Positions 8,548 to 13,136 of a stretch of 13,136 nucleotides of DNA are shown here, piece by piece. Where the stretch lies: positions 1 through 13,136 of the forward strand of contig JACMQP010000572.1 in the NCBI GenBank assembly GCA_014376915.1, written 5' to 3'. Positions within the stretch are counted from its first letter, which is position 1; every line of letters begins with the position of its first letter. Position numbers and translations under genes: made by a program. The notes under the pieces are model-generated. The model was given only the letters and a program-made list of their open reading frames with translations, made no database searches and was not told the DNA's origin. The stretch is from Ramlibacter sp. GTDB lineage: Bacteria > Pseudomonadota > Gammaproteobacteria > Burkholderiales > Burkholderiaceae.

Positions 8548-9813
8548 ATGGACAAATTGCTGATTCGCGGGGGGTGCCAACTCCACGGCGAGGTCCGGAT
8601 TTCGGGCGCCAAGAATGCGGCCCTGCCTGAGCTGTGCGCTGCGCTGCTCTGCAGCGAGCCGGTCACGCTGCTGAACCTGCCGCGGCTGCAGGACGTCGCG
8701 ACCATGCTGACGCTGATCCGGAACATGGGCGTCACGATCGACCAGGTGGAAGGCGGCGTGCGGATCGACTCTAGCAAGCTGAGCTCGCCGGAAGCGCCCT
8801 ATGAACTGGTGAAGACGATGCGCGCCTCCGTGCTGGCGCTGGGCCCGTTGCTGGCGCGTTTCGGCGACGCCACGGTCTCGCTGCCGGGTGGCTGCGCCAT
8901 CGGCTCGCGGCCGGTCGACCAGCACATCAAGGGCATGCAGGCGATGGGCGCCGACATCGTGGTCGAACACGGCTACATGATCGCCCGGCTGCCGGCGGGC
9001 CGGCAGCGCCTGCAGGGCGCGAGCATCCGCACCGACATGATCACCGTAACCGGCACCGAGAACTTCCTGATGGCGGCGACCCTGGCCGAAGGCGAGACCA
9101 TCCTCGAGAACGCCGCGCAGGAACCCGAGGTCACCGACCTGGCCGAAATGTTGATCGCCATGGGCGCGAAGATTGAAGGCCATGGCACCAGCCGGATCCG
9201 GATCCAGGGTGTCGAGAAGCTGCACGGCTGCACCCACCGCGTAGTGGCCGACCGGATCGAGGCCGGCACCTTCCTGTGCGCGGCCGCCGCCACCGGCGGC
9301 GACGTGGTGCTGCGCCACGGGCGCGCCGACCATCTCGAGGCACTGATCGACAAGTTGCGTGACGCCGGCGCCAGCGTGGTGGCGGTGGAGGACGGCATCC
9401 ACCTGCACTCGCAGGGACGGCTGGTGGCGCAGAGCTTCCGCACCACCGAGTACCCGGGCTTTCCGACCGACATGCAGGCCCAGTTCATGGCGCTGAACGC
9501 TGTTTCCGAAGGCCCGTCCAAGGTGACGGAGACCATCTTCGAGAACCGTTTCATGCACGTGAACGAACTGGTGCGGCTGGGCGCCAACATCCAGGTCGAC
9601 GGCAAGTTCGCCGTGATCGAGGGCGTGGAAAAGCTCTCGGGTGCGGTGGTGATGGCGACCGATCTGCGTGCTTCGGCCAGCCTGGTGATTGCCGGCCTCG
9701 TGGCCGACGGCGAGACCATGGTCGACCGCATCTACCACCTTGATCGGGGCTACGACCAGATGGAGGCCAAACTGCGCGGCATCGGTGCGGACATCGAACG
9801 CGTCAAGGGCTAG
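8548..9813 (+). CDS. murA: UDP-N-acetylglucosamine 1-carboxyvinyltransferase
   Basis: MurA transfers enolpyruvate from phosphoenolpyruvate to UDP-N-acetylglucosamine, the first committed step of peptidoglycan precursor synthesis in the cytoplasm. The 421-residue length is typical. Key residues are visible: Lys22 in GAKNAALP, Arg92 in [16 protein letters not shown], the catalytic Cys116 in [15 protein letters not shown], Arg121 in the same block, and Asp307 in [10 protein letters not shown]. The Cys form is the one targeted by fosfomycin, unlike the Cys-to-Asp variants of some resistant bacteria. The C-terminal domain ends with the expected [20 protein letters not shown] pattern. The ATG at 8548 starts the conserved MDKLLIRGG; no strong ribosome-binding site precedes it. 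hisG follows after 12 bp. Confidence 0.98.
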   Translation: MDKLLIRGGCQLHGEVRISGAKNAALPELCAALLCSEPVTLLNLPRLQDVATMLTLIRNMGVTIDQVEGGVRIDSSKLSSPEAPYELVKTMRASVLALGPLLARFGDATVSLPGGCAIGSRPVDQHIKGMQAMGADIVVEHGYMIARLPAGRQRLQGASIRTDMITVTGTENFLMAATLAEGETILENAAQEPEVTDLAEMLIAMGAKIEGHGTSRIRIQGVEKLHGCTHRVVADRIEAGTFLCAAAATGGDVVLRHGRADHLEALIDKLRDAGASVVAVEDGIHLHSQGRLVAQSFRTTEYPGFPTDMQAQFMALNAVSEGPSKVTETIFENRFMHVNELVRLGANIQVDGKFAVIEGVEKLSGAVVMATDLRASASLVIAGLVADGETMVDRIYHLDRGYDQMEAKLRGIGADIERVKG

Positions 9814-9825
9814 CGGGGAACCGGG

Positions 9826-10464
9826 ATGATCACGCTGGCCCTGTCCAAGGGACGCATCTTCGAAGAGACCCTGCCGCTGCTCAAGGCGGCCGGGATCGAA
9901 GTGCTGGACGATCCCGAGAAGTCGCGCAAGCTGATCCTCGAAACCCGCGACCCGCAGGTGCGGGTGGTGCTGGTGCGAGCCAGCGACGTGCCGACCTACG
10001 TCCAGTACGGTGGCGCCGATCTGGGGGTCACCGGGCTGGACACGCTGATCGAGCACGGCACCCAGGGCCTATACCAGCCGCTGGACCTGAAGGTCGCAAA
10101 ATGCCGGGTCAGCGTGGCCGTGCGGTCGGACTTCGACTATCAATCGGCCATGCGCCAGGGTTCGCGCCTGAAGGTGGCGACCAAGTACGTGGCGATTGCC
10201 CGCGAGTTCTTCGCGGCCAAGGGCGTGCACGTGGACCTGATCAAGCTCTACGGCAGCATGGAACTGGCGCCGCTGACTGGTCTGGCCGACGCCATCGTCG
10301 ACTTGGTCTCCACTGGCAACACGCTCAAGGCCAACAACCTGGTCGAAGTCGAGCGGATCATGGACATCAGCTCCCGACTGGTGGTGAATCAGGCGGCGCT
10401 CAAACTCAAGCGCGCCGAGATCCGGCGCATCATCGACGCCTTCGAAGGAGCAGTGGCTCCGTGA
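9826..10464 (+). CDS. hisG: ATP phosphoribosyltransferase, short-form catalytic subunit
   Basis: HisG condenses ATP with PRPP to open histidine biosynthesis. At 212 residues this is the short form, which lacks the C-terminal ACT-like regulatory domain of the roughly 300-residue long form. Short HisG is known to need HisZ, a histidyl-tRNA-synthetase-like partner, for activity and histidine feedback; hisZ is not in this window. Recognised stretches are [16 protein letters not shown] (4-19), [15 protein letters not shown] (62-76), and the PRPP-binding region [20 protein letters not shown] continuing to [10 protein letters not shown] (143-172). The ATG at 9826 follows a GGGGAA stretch 12 bp after murA. 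It is the first gene of the visible his cluster. Confidence 0.97.
   Translation: MITLALSKGRIFEETLPLLKAAGIEVLDDPEKSRKLILETRDPQVRVVLVRASDVPTYVQYGGADLGVTGLDTLIEHGTQGLYQPLDLKVAKCRVSVAVRSDFDYQSAMRQGSRLKVATKYVAIAREFFAAKGVHVDLIKLYGSMELAPLTGLADAIVDLVSTGNTLKANNLVEVERIMDISSRLVVNQAALKLKRAEIRRIIDAFEGAVAP
10445..10460 (+). promoter_or_regulatory. hisD ribosome-binding site partly inside a small hairpin
   Basis: AAGGAG (10445-10450) is the only good Shine-Dalgarno match before hisD, but it lies inside the end of hisG, 18 bases from the hisD ATG, which is farther than usual. GGAGC (10447-10451) pairs with GCTCC (10456-10460) across an AGTG loop, so most of the site is in a 5-bp stem. Ribosomes finishing hisG would open this stem, which suggests translational coupling. 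Confidence 0.35.
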
Positions 10465-10468
10465 TTCC

Positions 10469-11788
10469 ATGCAACTGACCGCCGCACCCATCCGCCTGTC
10501 CACCGCCCTGGCCACTTTCGAAGCCGACTTCCGCGCCCGCCTGCACTGGTCGGCCGCGACGGATGCCGAGGTCGAGCAGCGCGTGGCGCAGATCGTGGCG
10601 GACGTGCAGCGGCGCGGCGATCCCGCCGTGCTGGAATACAGCAACCGCTTCGACGGCCTCGACGCAGCTTCGATGGCATCGCTGGAGCTGACGCAAGCCG
10701 AATTGAAGGCCGCTTTCGAGGGCCTGCCATCGACCCAGCGCGAGGCGCTGGTGGCGGCAGCGAACCGGGTCCGCAGTTATCACGAGGCCCAGAAGCGGGC
10801 CAGCGGCGAAAGCTGGAGCTACCGCGACGAGTACGGAACGCTGCTGGGCCAGAAGGTGACGCCGCTGGACCGGGTCGGCATCTACGTGCCGGGAGGTAAG
10901 GCCGCCTATCCGTCGTCAGTGCTGATGAATGCGATTCCGGCCCACGTCGCCGGCGTCGGCGAAATCATCATGGTGGTGCCGACGCCGCGCGGCGAAAAGA
11001 ACGCGCTGGTGCTGGCCGCGGCGCACCTGGCCGGCGTTACCCGCGCATTCACGGTCGGTGGCGCCCAGGCTGTGGCGGCGCTGGCCTACGGCACCCACAC
11101 CATCCCCAACGTTGACAAGATTACCGGGCCTGGCAACGCCTACGTCGCGAGCGCCAAACGCCGTGTGTTCGGCACCGTGGGCATCGACATGATCGCCGGC
11201 CCGAGTGAGATCCTGGTGCTTGCCGACGGCAGCACGCCGCCGGACTGGGTGGCGATGGATCTGTTCAGTCAGGCTGAGCACGACGAGCTGGCGCAAAGCA
11301 TCCTGCTGTGTCCGGACGCGGGCTACATCGAGCAGGTGCAGGGGGCGATCGACCGGCTGCTTCCGCAGATGCCGCGCGCCGACATCATCGCCAAGTCGCT
11401 CAACGGCCGCGGCGCCCTGATCCAGACCCGCAACATGGAAGAGGCGTGCGAGATCAGCAACCGCATTGCGCCGGAACACCTCGAGGTCGCGAGCAACGAG
11501 CCGCATCGCTGGGAGCCGCTGTTGCGGCATGCCGGCGCGATCTTCCTCGGCGCTTTCACCAGCGAGTCGCTCGGCGATTATTGCGCCGGGCCCAACCACG
11601 TGCTGCCGACCAGTGGCACAGCGCGCTTTTCGAGTCCGCTCGGCGTGTATGACTTCCAGAAGCGCAGCAGCTTGATCGAGGTCAGCGAGGTTGGCGCGCA
11701 GAAGCTCGGCGCCATCGCGGCCGAACTGGCCTACGGCGAAGGCTTGCAGGCCCATGCCCGCGCTGCCGAAATGAGGTTTCGCAAATGA
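10469..11788 (+). CDS. hisD: Histidinol dehydrogenase
   Basis: HisD is a zinc enzyme that oxidises L-histidinol to L-histidine in two NAD-dependent steps, the last reactions of the pathway. The 439-residue length is normal. Diagnostic parts include [20 protein letters not shown] (136-155), [15 protein letters not shown] (217-231), and the long signature [15 protein letters not shown] (239-253). Zinc ligands expected from the family are present: Gln268 and His271 in SQAEHDE, Asp370 in [18 protein letters not shown], and His429 in [12 protein letters not shown]. The catalytic Glu336-His337 pair is in APEHLEV. The ATG at 10469 is 4 bp after hisG. The stop overlaps the hisC start. Confidence 0.98.
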   Translation: MQLTAAPIRLSTALATFEADFRARLHWSAATDAEVEQRVAQIVADVQRRGDPAVLEYSNRFDGLDAASMASLELTQAELKAAFEGLPSTQREALVAAANRVRSYHEAQKRASGESWSYRDEYGTLLGQKVTPLDRVGIYVPGGKAAYPSSVLMNAIPAHVAGVGEIIMVVPTPRGEKNALVLAAAHLAGVTRAFTVGGAQAVAALAYGTHTIPNVDKITGPGNAYVASAKRRVFGTVGIDMIAGPSEILVLADGSTPPDWVAMDLFSQAEHDELAQSILLCPDAGYIEQVQGAIDRLLPQMPRADIIAKSLNGRGALIQTRNMEEACEISNRIAPEHLEVASNEPHRWEPLLRHAGAIFLGAFTSESLGDYCAGPNHVLPTSGTARFSSPLGVYDFQKRSSLIEVSEVGAQKLGAIAAELAYGEGLQAHARAAEMRFRK

Positions 11789-12864
11789 CGGGCCCGGCGC
11801 AACGCGATCTCAAGGCGCTGGTCCGGCAGGATGTCCGGTCCATGCACGCCTACGCCGTCCAGCCGTCGGCCGGGCTGGTCAAGCTCGACGCCATGGAAAA
11901 CCCGCATCGGCTTTCGCCAGCGCTGCAGGCCGAACTCGGCGCCAGGCTCGGCGCGCTGGCCTTCAACCGGTATCCGGCCGAGCGGATCGACGACCTGCAC
12001 AGCGCGCTGGCCTCGTATGCAGGCATGCCGGAAGGCTGCGCCATCATGCTGGGCAACGGCTCGGACGAACTCATTTCGCTGGTCGCGATGGCCTGCGACG
12101 TGCCCGGCGCATCCATCCTGGCGCCGCTGCCCGGCTTCGTGATGTACGGCATGAGCGCGCAGTTGCAGGGGCTGAAGTTCATCGGCGTCGACCTGACGCC
12201 AGACTTCGAGCTCGACGAGCGGGCGATGCTGGCGGCGATCGTGCAGCACCGGCCCTCGATCATCTACATTGCCTATCCCAACAATCCGACGGCCAATCTC
12301 TGGGACGACGCGGTGATCGAAAGGATCATCGCGTCCGCGCCGGGACTGGTGGTGGTCGACGAGGCCTACCAGCCGTTTTCCAGCCGCAGCTACATCGACC
12401 GTTTGGCGCGCCACAGCCACGTGCTGCTGATGCGTACCCTGAGCAAGTTTGGGCTGGCGGGGGTGCGGATAGGCTACATGATTGGCCCGAGGGCGCTGGT
12501 CGCCGAGTTCGACAAAGTGCGTCCGCCGTACAACATCAGTGTCCTGAACTGCGAAGCCGCGTTGTTCGCGCTCGAGCACGCAGATGTCTTCGCAGCCCAG
12601 GCAATAGACCTGCGCCAGCAGCGCGCGCGCCTGCAGGCCGCGTTGGCGCAACTGCCAGGCGTCAAGGCCTGGCGCAGCGACGCCAATATGATCCTGGCGC
12701 GCTTTCCCGATGCCCAGAAGACCTTCGATGGCCTGAAGGCGCACGGAGTGCTGGTCAAGAACGTTTCTAAACTGCATCCATTGCTGGCGAACTGCCTGCG
12801 CCTCACCGTCGGTACCGAAGGCGAGAACACGCAGATGCTGTCGGCGCTCAAGGCCTCCCTATGA
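11785..12864 (+). CDS. hisC: Histidinol-phosphate aminotransferase
   Basis: HisC is a PLP-dependent class I/II aminotransferase that converts imidazole-acetol phosphate and glutamate to histidinol phosphate and 2-oxoglutarate. At 359 residues it has the usual length. Family markers in order: KLDAMENPH near the N-terminus, FNRYP (60-64), [11 protein letters not shown] (89-99), [10 protein letters not shown] (164-173), [10 protein letters not shown] (189-198), and the PLP Schiff-base Lys221 in [18 protein letters not shown]. The late PYNISVLN segment and the C-terminal [11 protein letters not shown] also match. The ATG at 11785 overlaps the hisD stop in an ATGA, which implies coupled translation. 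Its glutamate substrate is the product of the glutamate synthase encoded at the other end of the window. Confidence 0.97.
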   Translation: MTGPAQRDLKALVRQDVRSMHAYAVQPSAGLVKLDAMENPHRLSPALQAELGARLGALAFNRYPAERIDDLHSALASYAGMPEGCAIMLGNGSDELISLVAMACDVPGASILAPLPGFVMYGMSAQLQGLKFIGVDLTPDFELDERAMLAAIVQHRPSIIYIAYPNNPTANLWDDAVIERIIASAPGLVVVDEAYQPFSSRSYIDRLARHSHVLLMRTLSKFGLAGVRIGYMIGPRALVAEFDKVRPPYNISVLNCEAALFALEHADVFAAQAIDLRQQRARLQAALAQLPGVKAWRSDANMILARFPDAQKTFDGLKAHGVLVKNVSKLHPLLANCLRLTVGTEGENTQMLSALKASL

Positions 12865-13136
12865 CGACACCCTCCAATCCCGACCGGCAAGCCGAAGTCT
12901 TCCGCAACACCGCGGAGACGAAGATCACGGTGCGGGTCAACCTGGACGGCACCGGCAAGGCCAGCCTGGCGACGGGCATCGGCTTCTTCGACCATATGCT
13001 CGACCAGATTGCCCGCCACGGGCTGATCGACCTGGATATTCAGGCCGACGGCGACCTGCACATCGACGGCCACCACACCGTCGAGGATGTCGGCATTACG
13101 CTCGGCCAGGCCGTTTACAAGGCAGTCGGCGATAAA
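12861..13136 (+). CDS. hisB: Imidazoleglycerol-phosphate dehydratase, N-terminal part (3' end outside window)
   Basis: The first 92 codons of hisB are present; the frame is still open at the window edge. HisB dehydrates imidazole-glycerol phosphate to imidazole-acetol phosphate, the substrate of HisC. The dehydratase domain starts almost at once, with [18 protein letters not shown] (15-32), then [16 protein letters not shown] (39-54), and the metal-binding HHTVEDVG (71-78) with His71, His72 and Glu75. There is no N-terminal histidinol-phosphatase domain as in the fused E. coli protein, so this is the monofunctional form and the phosphatase must be encoded elsewhere. The ATG at 12861 overlaps the hisC stop in an ATGA. 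Confidence 0.97.
   Translation, partial: MTTPSNPDRQAEVFRNTAETKITVRVNLDGTGKASLATGIGFFDHMLDQIARHGLIDLDIQADGDLHIDGHHTVEDVGITLGQAVYKAVGDK

Noticed and set aside
8524..10056. A 510-codon open frame on the minus strand opposite murA and the start of hisG
   Set aside because: It is opposite strongly conserved genes, is rich in His, Gln, Arg and Ala as expected for the antisense of G+C-biased codons, and shows no recognisable domain.

Overview
This 13.1 kb window is a dense, G+C-rich (about two thirds by eye) stretch of bacterial chromosome. Every supported gene is on the + strand and almost no sequence is non-coding; no gap between genes exceeds 100 bp. The gene order is gltB-gltD, then mlaF-mlaE-mlaD-mlaA-mlaC-mlaB, an ABC-2 exporter pair, a BolA-family gene, murA, and hisG-hisD-hisC-hisB. 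The order, the short-form HisG, the monofunctional HisB and the base composition suggest a betaproteobacterium of the order Burkholderiales. The family (Oxalobacteraceae- or Comamonadaceae-like) cannot be fixed from this window. No rRNA, tRNA, CRISPR array, insertion sequence, phage gene or transfer signature was found.

Layout. (1) 1-2385: the 3' end of gltB and all of gltD, the two subunits of NADPH-dependent glutamate synthase. (2) 2478-6460: a six-gene Mla (maintenance of outer-membrane lipid asymmetry) cluster. It encodes the inner-membrane ATPase MlaF, permease MlaE, MCE protein MlaD and STAS protein MlaB, the periplasmic lipid carrier MlaC, and the outer-membrane lipoprotein MlaA, which lies inside the cluster between mlaD and mlaC. 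(3) 6523-8276: a YadG/YadH-like ABC-2 ATPase and permease pair with a possible promoter of its own, wedged between mlaB and ibaG. (4) 8293-9813: a BolA/IbaG-type iron-sulfur-related protein and MurA, the first committed enzyme of peptidoglycan synthesis. (5) 9826-13136: the start of a histidine biosynthesis operon, hisG-hisD-hisC-hisB, with hisB cut by the window edge.

How the parts fit. The middle of the window is a cell-envelope block (phospholipid traffic, an exporter of unknown substrate, peptidoglycan precursor). It is flanked by two amino-acid blocks: glutamate synthase, which makes the amino donor used by HisC, and histidine synthesis. Several junctions are 4-bp ATGA stop/start overlaps (mlaD/mlaA, exporter ATPase/permease, hisD/hisC, hisC/hisB), which points to translational coupling.

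The content is core and well understood. I see no convincing undescribed system. The items worth a second look are small-scale: the exporter pair splitting the mla-ibaG-murA block, a possible near-leaderless promoter in front of it, a UUCG hairpin inside its low-complexity C-terminal tail, a hairpin over the hisD ribosome-binding site, and an A-run at the mlaD/mlaA overlap where a -1 slip would fuse the two proteins.
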